From assembly GCA_002310015.1 (NCBI GenBank), contig DBYQ01000004.1, positions 37,849 to 56,874 on the forward strand: a DNA stretch of 19,026 nt, given 5' to 3'. Under the pieces are notes generated by a model, which had not been told where the DNA came from, did not search any database, and was given only the letters and a program-made list of their open reading frames with translations. Within the stretch, counting starts at the first letter, position 1, and every line of letters begins with the position of its first letter. The position numbers were made by a program, and so were the translations under genes. Of the stretch, positions 6,169 to 14,920 are shown piece by piece. Source of the DNA: Bacteroidales bacterium UBA1182. GTDB taxonomy: Bacteria; Bacteroidota; Bacteroidia; Bacteroidales; Bacteroidaceae.

Positions 6169-7617
6169 ATGGTTACAATAGGAGAACTTGTTTCAGGGCT
6201 AAAGACAATCAGGACGGTAGGTGATACCGCAGTGACTGTTACTGATATCCAGCTTGATTCACGCAAGGTGAGTAAAGGATGTCTGTTTGTGGCTATGCGT
6301 GGCACTACCGTTGACGGTCATCAGTTCATACCCAAGGCAATTGAACTGGGGGCAGGCTCGGTTTTGTGTGAGGTATTGCCTGAACAGCTTGCAGAGGGCG
6401 TTACATATATTCAGGTACCGGATTGTGAGGATGTTGTAGGTGTGGTATCCACAAGATTCTTTGGCAATCCTACAGATAAGGTCAAACTGGTGGGGGTGAC
6501 GGGAACAAACGGCAAGACCACCATTGCTACTTTATTATACAATATGTTCCGCAAGTTCGGTTACAAGTGTGGATTGGTTTCAACCGTATGCAACTATATA
6601 GACGGTGAGCCCATACCTGCTGACCATACCACTCCTGATGCCGTTACGTTGAACCGTCTGCTGGGCTGTATGGCCGATGAGGGGTGCAAGTATGTGTTCA
6701 TGGAGTGCAGTTCGCACGCTATCGTCCAGAAGCGCATTGGTGGACTTAAGTATGCCGGCGGAATATTTACCAACCTGACACGTGACCATCTGGATTACCA
6801 TAAGACTGTTGAGAACTACCTCAAGGCCAAGAAGATGTTTTTTGACGGTCTGGGCAAGGATGCATTCATGGTTACTAATCTGGATGACAAGAATGGCTTG
6901 GTAATGGCCCAGAACACCAAGGCCAAGGTTACCACATATTCGTTGCGCAGCATGTGCGACTTCAAGGGCCGTCTGCTGGAATCAGGTTTTGACGGAATGC
7001 TGCTTGAGATAAACGGCCGTGAGGTATTCCTCAAGTTCATAGGCAAGTTCAACGCAAGCAATCTGCTGGCTGTATATGGTGCAGCCGTGATGCTGGGACG
7101 TGATCCTATGGAGGTGCTTACCGTGATGAGTACCCTTACTCCTGTTAACGGCCGCTTTGACGCCATACGTTCTCCCAAGGGTTACACCGCAATTGTGGAT
7201 TACGCACATACTCCCGATGCCCTTACCAACGTGCTGACCACCATCGTAGATGTGCTTGATGGCAAGGGTCAGATAATAACGGTGGTGGGAGCAGGCGGTA
7301 ACCGTGACAAAGGTAAACGTCCGCTGATGGCCAAGGAGAGCGTAAAATACAGTGACAAGGTTATAATTACATCTGATAACCCCCGTTTTGAAGAGCCCCA
7401 GGATATCATCAATGATATGCTTGCTGGCCTGACCAAAGAGGATATGCAGAAGGTTATAACCATAGTGGACCGCCGTGAGGCCATACGTACTGCATGCATG
7501 ATAGCTCAGTCTGGTGATGTGATATTGGTAGCGGGCAAGGGCCATGAGGATTATCAGGATGTAAAGGGAGTCAAACACCACTTTGATGACCACGAAGTCA
7601 TACGTGAATGTTTTTAA
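6169..7617 (+). CDS. murE: UDP-MurNAc-L-Ala-D-Glu:meso-DAP ligase MurE
   Basis: A cytoplasmic ATP-dependent Mur ligase of about 482 residues that adds the third amino acid to the peptidoglycan stem. The P-loop GTNGKTT is at residues 112-118. DNPR at 403-406 is the motif that marks meso-diaminopimelate rather than lysine as substrate. DSRKV near residue 28 and the three-domain length fit the family. I choose ATG 6169, 5 nt after the ftsI stop; a GTG at 6160 overlapping that stop (GTGA) would add three residues and is equally possible. Downstream, a 122-nt repeat-like gap breaks the otherwise tight spacing before mraY. Confidence 0.96.
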   Translation: MVTIGELVSGLKTIRTVGDTAVTVTDIQLDSRKVSKGCLFVAMRGTTVDGHQFIPKAIELGAGSVLCEVLPEQLAEGVTYIQVPDCEDVVGVVSTRFFGNPTDKVKLVGVTGTNGKTTIATLLYNMFRKFGYKCGLVSTVCNYIDGEPIPADHTTPDAVTLNRLLGCMADEGCKYVFMECSSHAIVQKRIGGLKYAGGIFTNLTRDHLDYHKTVENYLKAKKMFFDGLGKDAFMVTNLDDKNGLVMAQNTKAKVTTYSLRSMCDFKGRLLESGFDGMLLEINGREVFLKFIGKFNASNLLAVYGAAVMLGRDPMEVLTVMSTLTPVNGRFDAIRSPKGYTAIVDYAHTPDALTNVLTTIVDVLDGKGQIITVVGAGGNRDKGKRPLMAKESVKYSDKVIITSDNPRFEEPQDIINDMLAGLTKEDMQKVITIVDRREAIRTACMIAQSGDVILVAGKGHEDYQDVKGVKHHFDDHEVIRECF

Positions 7618-7737
7618 ATTTTCAATTATGTCACTTCGTTCCATGATTTTTGTCACGACTCGGGATAGCCTAAGCGAGCTTAGTCTCTCCTCTCACTGTT
7701 CCAAAAATTTTCAATTCTCAATTTTCAATTCTCAATT
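7617..7737. repeat. Repeat-type insert between murE and mraY, ending in a 32-bp heptamer array
   Basis: This gap interrupts a cluster whose other genes overlap or lie within 26 nt of each other. It is bounded by AATTTTCAATT (7617-7627) and a 32-bp array at 7706-7737 (AATTTTC, AATTCTC, AATTTTC, AATTCTC, AATT), in the same orientation and of the same length as the array at 2042-2073. Inside are a short palindrome, CTAAGC-GA-GCTTAG (7670-7683), and two similar blocks, TCACTTCGTTCC (7631-7642) and TCACTGTTCC (7693-7702). There is no plausible coding frame and no TAnnTTTG box. It looks like a dispersed extragenic repeat, but its copy number cannot be judged from one window. Confidence 0.55.
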
Positions 7738-7739
7738 GA

Positions 7740-9026
7740 ATGTTATACAGTCTCTTTGAATACCTAAAGAATGCCGGGATAGATATTCCGGGAGGAGGAA
7801 TGTTCCAGTATGTGACATTCAGGGCCATATCAGCCTTGGTACTGTCACTTGTGATATCGTGCTGGTTCGGCAGCCATTTCATTGATATACTGAAAAGGAA
7901 AAACATATCAGAGACTCAGCGTGACGTAAAGCTGGATCCATTTGGAGTGGCCAAAAAAGGCGTACCTACCATGGGAGGTGTCATAATAATAGTGGCTATC
8001 CTGGTACCCTGCCTCCTGATAGGTGACCTCAAGAACATCTATATGTGGCTGATGATCATAACTACAGTCATTTTAGGTGCCATCGGTTTTGCCGATGACT
8101 ATATCAAGACATTCCGTAAGAACAAGGAGGGATTGAACGGTTGGTTCAAGGTGGCAGGACAGTTGGCTTTAGGTCTGATAGTTGGCCTTACACTCCGTTA
8201 CAGTCCTCAGGTGGTCATCAATGAAAAGGTCGAGACCCGTATAGAGAATAACACTGAAGTGGTGATAAAGACTCCCGATGTAAAATCTACACGTACCACC
8301 ATCCCGTTCTTCAAGAACCATAATCTGAATTATGCCGATGCATTCAGCTGGCTTGGTGAAAAGGCCAAGTATCAGGCCGGATGGATTTTCTTTGTGCTGC
8401 TTACACTGTTCATTGTGACTGCCATATCAAACGGTTCAAACCTGAATGACGGTATGGACGGTATGGCGGCAGGAAACTCTGCAATCATAGGAGTGACGCT
8501 TGGCATATTGGCATACGTGTCAAGTAACGTTGTCACGGCAAGCCACTTTGACCTGATGTACATTCCCGGAAGTCAGGAGGTGGTTATCTATCTGTGTACA
8601 TTTGTGGGTGCTCTGATAGGTTTCCTTTGGTTCAACTCCTATCCGGCACAGATTTTCATGGGTGATACAGGCAGTCTCACCATAGGTGGAATAATAGCCG
8701 TGGCTGCGCTCTGCATACACAAGGAACTGCTGCTGCCGATATTATGCGGTGTATTCGTGGTGGAGAGTCTGTCAGTGATATGTCAGCGTTTTTATTACAA
8801 GCTGGGCAAACGTAAGGGTGTACATCAGCGTATATGGAAACGCACCCCCATACATGACCATTACCGTACAAGCATGGAACAGGTCCTGAAGGCTGATCCG
8901 GGCAGCACGGTAAAGTTCCAGGGTAATGACAACAAATTACAATTGGAGACCAAGATAACGCTCAGGACCTGGATTATTAGCATAGGTCTTGCAGCGCTTA
9001 CAATATTGACCTTGAAAATAAGATAA
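7740..9026 (+). CDS. mraY: Phospho-N-acetylmuramoyl-pentapeptide transferase MraY
   Basis: A 428-residue multi-span inner-membrane enzyme that transfers phospho-MurNAc-pentapeptide to undecaprenyl phosphate, forming lipid I. Magnesium and catalytic acidic residues are present: DD at 119-120, the NLNDGMDG motif with D237 and D240, and D309 in FMGDTGS. It is longer than E. coli MraY because of an extra polar segment at about 160-210, a feature also found in Bacteroides MraY. The usual HHH motif near the C-terminus is HDH here (372-374 in TPIHDHYR). The ATG lies 2 nt after the heptamer array. murD follows after 5 nt. Confidence 0.96.
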   Translation: MLYSLFEYLKNAGIDIPGGGMFQYVTFRAISALVLSLVISCWFGSHFIDILKRKNISETQRDVKLDPFGVAKKGVPTMGGVIIIVAILVPCLLIGDLKNIYMWLMIITTVILGAIGFADDYIKTFRKNKEGLNGWFKVAGQLALGLIVGLTLRYSPQVVINEKVETRIENNTEVVIKTPDVKSTRTTIPFFKNHNLNYADAFSWLGEKAKYQAGWIFFVLLTLFIVTAISNGSNLNDGMDGMAAGNSAIIGVTLGILAYVSSNVVTASHFDLMYIPGSQEVVIYLCTFVGALIGFLWFNSYPAQIFMGDTGSLTIGGIIAVAALCIHKELLLPILCGVFVVESLSVICQRFYYKLGKRKGVHQRIWKRTPIHDHYRTSMEQVLKADPGSTVKFQGNDNKLQLETKITLRTWIISIGLAALTILTLKIR

Positions 9027-9031
9027 TTGAA

Positions 9032-10366
9032 ATGGCAAAGAAAATTGCAGTACTGGGAGCAGGTGAGAGCGGTACAGGTGCCGCCATATTGGCAAAAGCC
9101 AAAGGTTTTGACGTGTTTGTATCGGACCTTTCAGAGATAAAGGAGCACTACCGTAACGAACTTGACCTGCGTGGAATAGAGTGGGAACAGAAACAGCATA
9201 CGGAGGCCCGTATCCTTGATGCTGATGAGGTAATCAAAAGCCCCGGAATACCAAAGGAGGCTCCTATCATACAGAAACTCATGGCACAGGGTACGCCTAT
9301 CATATCTGAGATAGAGTTTGCGGGACGTTATACCAACGCCAAGATGATATGCATAACCGGTTCCAACGGCAAGACTACAACCACATCACTCATCTATCAT
9401 ATATTCAAGATGGCAGGTATGAATGTGGGCCTGGCCGGAAATATAGGCAGCAGTTTGGCATGGCAGGTGGCTGAGAAGAACTTTGACTACTATGTTATAG
9501 AGTTGAGCAGTTTCCAACTTGACAATATGTATGATTTCAAGGCCGATATTGCCATCCTTATGAACATAACGCCCGATCATCTGGACCGTTATGACTATGA
9601 GATGCAGAATTACGTTGATGCCAAGATGAGGGTTATACGCAACCAGACCAAGGATGATGCTTTTGTATATTGGAGTGATGATCCCATCATTATCCGTGAG
9701 TTGAAACGTTACGGACTGCAGGCAACTCTTTATCCTTTTGCTGAGGCCAAAAAAGAGGGGTTGGCCGCATACGTTGAAGACGGAACTCTATATTTTGACA
9801 AGCCGTACGCTTTCAATATGGAGCAGGAGTCTCTGGCGCTTACCGGTAAGCATAACCTGTACAACTCAATGGCGGCCGGTATATCGGCAAACATAGCCGG
9901 TATCAAGAGTGAGACCATACGCAAGGCTCTTCAGACATTCCAGGGTGTTGAGCACCGTCTGGAGCGTGTCACCAGAGTGAACGGCATTGACTTTATAAAT
10001 GACTCCAAGGCAACCAACGTGAACAGTTGCTGGTATGCCCTGCAGAGCATGCCTGTAAAATGCGTGCTGATATTGGGCGGCAAGGATAAGGGTAATGATT
10101 ACAATGAGATTGCTGACCTGGTGCGTGAGAAGTGCTGCGGTCTGGTCTATATGGGTCTTCATAATGAGAAACTGCATGATTTCTTTGACGGATTCGGACT
10201 TCCTGTGGCCGATGTACAGTCAATGAAGGATGCAGTGGACGCTGCTTACAAGATGGCTCAAAAGGGTCAGATAGTATTGCTGAGCCCCTGCTGCGCCAGC
10301 TTTGACCTTTTCAAAAGCTATGAGGATCGCGGTGACCAGTTCAAGGCTTGTGTAAAAGCTCTGTAA
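9032..10366 (+). CDS. murD: UDP-MurNAc-L-alanine:D-glutamate ligase MurD
   Basis: A 444-residue cytoplasmic Mur ligase that adds D-glutamate to UDP-MurNAc-L-Ala using ATP. The N-terminal Rossmann-type segment AVLGAGESGTGAA (about 6-18) binds the UDP substrate. The P-loop GSNGKTT is at 110-116, NITPDHLDRY lies in the central domain, and GVEHRLERV with FINDSKATN near 310-335 is the family signature leading into the C-terminal domain. Length is normal. It sits 5 nt after mraY and 15 nt before ftsW. Confidence 0.96.
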   Translation: MAKKIAVLGAGESGTGAAILAKAKGFDVFVSDLSEIKEHYRNELDLRGIEWEQKQHTEARILDADEVIKSPGIPKEAPIIQKLMAQGTPIISEIEFAGRYTNAKMICITGSNGKTTTTSLIYHIFKMAGMNVGLAGNIGSSLAWQVAEKNFDYYVIELSSFQLDNMYDFKADIAILMNITPDHLDRYDYEMQNYVDAKMRVIRNQTKDDAFVYWSDDPIIIRELKRYGLQATLYPFAEAKKEGLAAYVEDGTLYFDKPYAFNMEQESLALTGKHNLYNSMAAGISANIAGIKSETIRKALQTFQGVEHRLERVTRVNGIDFINDSKATNVNSCWYALQSMPVKCVLILGGKDKGNDYNEIADLVREKCCGLVYMGLHNEKLHDFFDGFGLPVADVQSMKDAVDAAYKMAQKGQIVLLSPCCASFDLFKSYEDRGDQFKACVKAL

Positions 10367-10381
10367 AAATGTAAATGCGGT

Positions 10382-11671
10382 ATGGAGATAAATGAAGAGA
10401 AAAAGGAACGCAGGCAACTGCTGAACGGTGACCCTACTATTTGGGCTATGGTTATAGTATTGTGCTGCATCTCGCTTATTGAGGTGTTCAGTGCAAGCAG
10501 CCGTCTTACGTTCGGCAAGAGCAGTTTCCTGGCTCCCATCATATCACATACCGTGCATCTGTGTATGGGGTTGGGTCTTATGTACGTGCTACATCTGCTG
10601 CACTACAAATGGTACAGACTGTTCCCCGTACTGCTTGTTCCGGTTTCAATCATCCTGTTGGCTTACCTTTCCATCCAGAGTGCCAGTTCATCGGGTGCCG
10701 AACGCTGGATAAACCTGGGTTTCTTCCAGTTGCAGCCTTCAGAGGTGGGTAAGATTGCGGTAATCATGTCAGTGGCATACTGGTTGTCAAAACTTAAACC
10801 GGACGATGAACTCAGTCAGTCCAATACATTCTGGAAAATAATGGCGCTTACGGGGCTGGTATGTCTGCTGATTGTAGGTGAGAACCTTTCAACGGCGATA
10901 CTGCTGGCCGGTGTGATATTTGTAATGATGATATTGGGCGGTATTGCCTGGAAACGCATATTGGCTTTGTCAGGAGTTGTGGCGGCAGCAGGCATAGTAG
11001 CGTTGGTGGTACTATTGTTTGTTCCTGCCCAGACCATACGTGACTCCAAGATAATTCCGTCACGTGCCACTACCTGGCAGGCCAGACTGCAGGATTTCTT
11101 CCAGCCGGGTAGTGAAGGTGATCCCACGGCATATGAATATGCCAAAATGGTAGCTCCTGAAAAACCGCAGGAGACACATGCCAATATAGCTATTGCAACC
11201 AGTAACATACTGGGTAAGGGGCCCGGCAACTCTGTTGAACGTGATTATCTGCAGGAGGCTAGCTGTGACTTTATTTATGCAATAATAATTGAGGAACTTG
11301 GAATGGCCGGCGGAATAATTGTCATGCTGGTATATGTGATACTGCTCTTCAGGGTAGGGCGTCTGGCCACCAAGTGCAGGGAGAAATATCCGGCGTATCT
11401 TGCAATGGGTCTGGGTATGCTTATAGGATTGCAGGCATTCATAAACATGTCTGTAGCCGTGGGCTTGTTCCCCGTAACGGGGCAGCCGCTGCCTCTTATA
11501 AGCAAGGGCGGTACGTCTGTGCTTATGACAAGTTTTTGTGTGGGTATGCTTCTAGGCATAAGCAATACTTTGGAAAAGGAGGAGCGTGGAGAGTCTGTGC
11601 TGGGCACTGAAACAGATGTTCCTACACCGATTGAAGGAAAAGAATCTTTTGACGATATAACTGAATCTTGA
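10382..11671 (+). CDS. ftsW: Septal SEDS glycosyltransferase FtsW
   Basis: A 429-residue polytopic SEDS protein that polymerises lipid II into septal glycan strands together with FtsI. After a short polar N-terminus there are about ten hydrophobic spans. Conserved SEDS sequences are visible: SGAERWINLG followed by QPSEVGK, a large extracytoplasmic loop, CDFIYAIIIEELG containing Asp296 (aligned by motif with the catalytic Asp of SEDS enzymes), and TGQPLPLISKGGTS near the end. The C-terminal 35 residues are acidic and cytoplasmic. The stop TGA ends 2 nt before the murG ATG. Confidence 0.95.
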   Translation: MEINEEKKERRQLLNGDPTIWAMVIVLCCISLIEVFSASSRLTFGKSSFLAPIISHTVHLCMGLGLMYVLHLLHYKWYRLFPVLLVPVSIILLAYLSIQSASSSGAERWINLGFFQLQPSEVGKIAVIMSVAYWLSKLKPDDELSQSNTFWKIMALTGLVCLLIVGENLSTAILLAGVIFVMMILGGIAWKRILALSGVVAAAGIVALVVLLFVPAQTIRDSKIIPSRATTWQARLQDFFQPGSEGDPTAYEYAKMVAPEKPQETHANIAIATSNILGKGPGNSVERDYLQEASCDFIYAIIIEELGMAGGIIVMLVYVILLFRVGRLATKCREKYPAYLAMGLGMLIGLQAFINMSVAVGLFPVTGQPLPLISKGGTSVLMTSFCVGMLLGISNTLEKEERGESVLGTETDVPTPIEGKESFDDITES

Positions 11672-11673
11672 GT

Positions 11674-14178
11674 ATGGATGCAAAACCAAGAATAATAATA
11701 AGTGGAGGTGGCACAGGAGGACATATCTTCCCGGCTATATCAATAGCTCATGCCATCAAATCATTGAACCCTGAGGCCGAGATACTGTTTGTAGGCGCAC
11801 AGGGACGCATGGAGATGCAGCGTGTTCCGGCCGCCGGATTTGATATCAAAGGTTTGCCTATATGCGGTTTTGACCGTAAGAATCCGTTCAAGAACATTGC
11901 GGTGCTGTTCAAGATAATGCGTAGCCAGACCATGGCGCGCCGTATTATCCGTCAGTTCAAACCTATGGTTGCAGTGGGCGTGGGTGGTTATGCCAGCGGT
12001 CCCACATTGCGCATAGCAGGCAAGATGGGTATACCTACGCTGCTTCAGGAACAGAATTCATACGCAGGCGTAACCAACAAGATCCTGGCCAAGAAGGCTG
12101 CACGTATATGCGTGGCATATGATGGTATGGAGCGTTTTTTCCCAGCGGATAAGATACTTAAGACAGGCAATCCGGTACGTCCCAACCTCACCAAAGGTGG
12201 CATAACCCGCAAGGAAGCTGCCAGGAAGATGGGTCTTGATGCTTCCAAGCGTATTGTTCTCATTGTAGGCGGCAGTCTGGGTGCACGTACTCTCAATGAG
12301 AGTGTAATGGCTAATCTGGATCTTATACGTATGTCTGATGACGTACAGTTTATATGGCAGACGGGCAAGTTCTATTTTGAGGAGATGAAACGTCGTCTTG
12401 CCGAGCAACCGCAGATATCCAATCTCTTCCCCACAGAGTTCGTGCAGGATATGGATCAGGCCTATGCAGCCGCCGACCTGGTAATATCACGTGCCGGCGC
12501 AGGAACCATATCTGAGCTGTGCCTGCTGGGCAAGCCGGTTATACTGGTTCCGTCACCCAATGTGGCTGAGGATCACCAGACCAAGAATGCACTTGCATTG
12601 TCAGATAAGGGTGCGGCCGTGCATATCCGTGACGTGGATGCCCGTAAGGAACTGATTCCGGCTGCTGTTGATCTGGTTAAGGATGAGGCACGTCTGGAGC
12701 AGCTGCATGAGAATATTCTCAAACTGGCCATGTATGATTCGGCTGAGGTTATTGCAAATGAGGTGCTTAAACTGGCTGGTTACGGATGCGGCACACTAAA
12801 GCTGGATGATATAAAATCTGTCTATTTTGTAGGAGCAGGCGGCATTGGCATGAGTGCTCTTGTACGCTATTTCCTGAACCGTGGCTGTCAGGTGGGCGGT
12901 TATGACAAAACCTCTACGGATCTGACATCGGCTCTTGTCAAGGAAGGTGCCAGGATTGGTTTTGAGGATGATATTAACAAGGTGGATGAGTGCTTCAAGG
13001 ATTCCAATTCGACTCTTGTGGTATATACTCCGGCTATCCCTGCTGATAACACTATACTGCGTTGGTTCAACAGCCACTGTTTTGACGTGCAGAAACGTGC
13101 CCAGGTGCTTGGAACTCTGACCCGTTCGCTGGATGGTCTGTGCGTAGCAGGTACGCACGGCAAGACAACCACTTCATCAATGATAGCTCATATTCTAGAC
13201 GGTACTCCGGAGAGATGCAATGCTTTCCTGGGCGGAATACTCAAAAACATAGGCAGCAACCTGATGGTAAGCAACAAGAGCCGCCGAGTGGTGATTGAGG
13301 CCGATGAGTTTGACCGTTCATTCCACCATCTCACTCCGCTCCGTTCTGTGATCACTGCCGTTGATGCCGATCATCTGGACATCTACGGTACGTATGAGGC
13401 ATATGTGGAGAGTTTCCGTAAATATACATCGCTCATAAAGCCGGGCGGTGACCTTATACTTCATGTGGGATTGGAAGAGAAGATCAAGCCTCAGCTACAG
13501 GATGGAGTGAATCTCTATACATACGGATTGGATGAGGGTACATTCCATGCTGCCAATGTCAAGGTGGGCAATGGTGAACTCAGATTTGACTATGTTTCCC
13601 CGCTTGGTAGCATTGCCGATGTTGAGCTGGGCGTGCCCATTCCAATCAATGTGGAGAATGCCGTGGCAGCTATGGCTATGGCACAATTGAGCGGTGCATC
13701 GGATGATATAATCCGTGAGCGCATAGCATCGTTCCGCGGTTGTGACCGCCGTTTTGATTTTCATGTAAAAAGAGCCGATAAAGTTTATCTGAGCGACTAT
13801 GCTCATCATCCGGAAGAGATACGCCAGTGTGCCCTCTCCCTGCGCAAACTATATGCTGACCGCAAGATAACATGCATATTCCAGCCGCATCTATATACCC
13901 GTACAAGGGATTTCTACAACGAGTTTGCAGATAGCCTTTCGCTTTTTGATGAGGTTTGGCTTCTGGAAATATATCCTGCGCGTGAACAACCCATACCGGG
14001 TGTAACAAGCAACCTGTTGGCAGATAACATGAAGCCTGGAGTGTGCAAAGGCATAATATCAAGGAATCAGGTGCCTGAATTGGTGGAGTCAATAAAAGAT
14101 GACGTTCAGGTTCTGGTTACACTTGGTGCAGGTGATCTGGAAGATTATGTGGAAACCATAACAAAGATACTCAAGTAG
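11674..14178 (+). CDS. murG-murC: Fused MurG-MurC: lipid II synthase (GlcNAc transferase) joined to UDP-MurNAc:L-alanine ligase
   Basis: One uninterrupted 834-residue frame carries two complete enzymes normally encoded separately. Residues 1 to about 370 are MurG, which adds GlcNAc to lipid I at the inner membrane face: GGGTGGH at 11-17, GGYASGP, LIVGGSLGARTLNE and SRAGAGTISEL are all present. After a linker of under ten residues (around GYGCGTLKL, 369-377) comes MurC, the cytosolic ligase that adds L-Ala to UDP-MurNAc: VGAGGIGMSALVRYF near the start, P-loop GTHGKTT at 493-499, EADEFDRSF and DYAHHPEE. Each half has about its usual length, so nothing is lost. There is no stop between them and no in-frame ATG in the linker; an in-frame GTG lies shortly upstream of it. 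I start at ATG 11674; a TTG at 11668 overlaps the ftsW stop. The stop overlaps ftsQ by one base. Confidence 0.93.
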   Translation: MDAKPRIIISGGGTGGHIFPAISIAHAIKSLNPEAEILFVGAQGRMEMQRVPAAGFDIKGLPICGFDRKNPFKNIAVLFKIMRSQTMARRIIRQFKPMVAVGVGGYASGPTLRIAGKMGIPTLLQEQNSYAGVTNKILAKKAARICVAYDGMERFFPADKILKTGNPVRPNLTKGGITRKEAARKMGLDASKRIVLIVGGSLGARTLNESVMANLDLIRMSDDVQFIWQTGKFYFEEMKRRLAEQPQISNLFPTEFVQDMDQAYAAADLVISRAGAGTISELCLLGKPVILVPSPNVAEDHQTKNALALSDKGAAVHIRDVDARKELIPAAVDLVKDEARLEQLHENILKLAMYDSAEVIANEVLKLAGYGCGTLKLDDIKSVYFVGAGGIGMSALVRYFLNRGCQVGGYDKTSTDLTSALVKEGARIGFEDDINKVDECFKDSNSTLVVYTPAIPADNTILRWFNSHCFDVQKRAQVLGTLTRSLDGLCVAGTHGKTTTSSMIAHILDGTPERCNAFLGGILKNIGSNLMVSNKSRRVVIEADEFDRSFHHLTPLRSVITAVDADHLDIYGTYEAYVESFRKYTSLIKPGGDLILHVGLEEKIKPQLQDGVNLYTYGLDEGTFHAANVKVGNGELRFDYVSPLGSIADVELGVPIPINVENAVAAMAMAQLSGASDDIIRERIASFRGCDRRFDFHVKRADKVYLSDYAHHPEEIRQCALSLRKLYADRKITCIFQPHLYTRTRDFYNEFADSLSLFDEVWLLEIYPAREQPIPGVTSNLLADNMKPGVCKGIISRNQVPELVESIKDDVQVLVTLGAGDLEDYVETITKILK

Positions 14179-14915
14179 TGGTAAGGAAGATCCTATCCAT
14201 ATTATCAGTGTTCCTGCTGGCGGGATATATGGTTTATTCCGTTCTGGGCATGACAAACAGGCATGAGGATATCCGTTTGTGCCGTGGCGTTGACCTGCAC
14301 ATTACGGACAGCCTTAATTTTGACCTGATAGATGAGGATATGGTTCTGAATCTGCTTAAGGAGCATTCTCTGGATCCTATAGGGTCTCCGCTTGATGCAA
14401 TAGAGGTGGAGGCTATTGAGATGACATTGGCACAGCATCCGTTGGTTGGCAAGGCGCAGTGTTATAAGACCGGCGGTGATATGCTCAGGATAAACCTGTC
14501 GGGCAAAGTACCTCTGGTTCGTGTGCTTAATAACCGTGGACAGGATTTTTATGTGGATAGCCGTGGCGAAATACTTTCACAGCACTCATTGGCCGTACAG
14601 TTGCCTGTGGCTACAGGATATATTGACAGGCAGTTCGCATCACATGAACTGCTTGAGGTGGTACGTGCCATAGACCGTTCAGAGTTCTGGAAAGCACAGG
14701 TGGAACAGATAAACGTAAATTCCGGCGGGCAGATTGAACTGGTGCCCAGGGTGGGTGACCATCTGCTTATATTGGGTACGGCTGATAACATTGAGGATAA
14801 ACTGGATCGTCTGATGAACTTTTATGAGAAGGGCTTGGACAATGTGGGGTGGAACAAATACCGTTCAATAAGTGTGGCTTACGAGAATCAGGTTGTATGT
14901 AAGAAACGAAAATAA
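14178..14915 (+). CDS. ftsQ: Cell division protein FtsQ
   Basis: A 245-residue bitopic divisome protein that links FtsL/FtsB to the ring in the periplasm. A short basic start and one membrane helix (about 5-24) are followed by a POTRA-like region (about 37-110) and a beta-rich domain containing DFYVDSRGEILS, the segment conserved in FtsQ/DivIB proteins. Sequence divergence is high, so the call leans on topology, length and position between murC and ftsA. Translation starts at GTG 14178 within TAGTG, overlapping the murC stop by one base, which suggests translational coupling. ftsA begins 5 nt downstream. Confidence 0.88.
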   Translation: MVRKILSILSVFLLAGYMVYSVLGMTNRHEDIRLCRGVDLHITDSLNFDLIDEDMVLNLLKEHSLDPIGSPLDAIEVEAIEMTLAQHPLVGKAQCYKTGGDMLRINLSGKVPLVRVLNNRGQDFYVDSRGEILSQHSLAVQLPVATGYIDRQFASHELLEVVRAIDRSEFWKAQVEQINVNSGGQIELVPRVGDHLLILGTADNIEDKLDRLMNFYEKGLDNVGWNKYRSISVAYENQVVCKKRK

Positions 14916-14920
14916 GATAA

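Noticed and set aside
6982..7656. 224-codon minus-strand open frame opposite murE
   Set aside because: It is antisense to a clearly conserved gene, its translation shows no family features, and it starts in the repeat-like gap; a shadow frame.
7670..7683. Intrinsic terminator between murE and mraY
   Set aside because: Six-base stem with a two-base loop and no T-run after it; termination here would cut off essential downstream genes that have no visible promoter of their own.
10816..11724. Minus-strand open frames (137 and 149 codons) opposite ftsW
   Set aside because: Low-complexity translations mirroring hydrophobic codons of ftsW on the other strand; no promoter or conserved motif.
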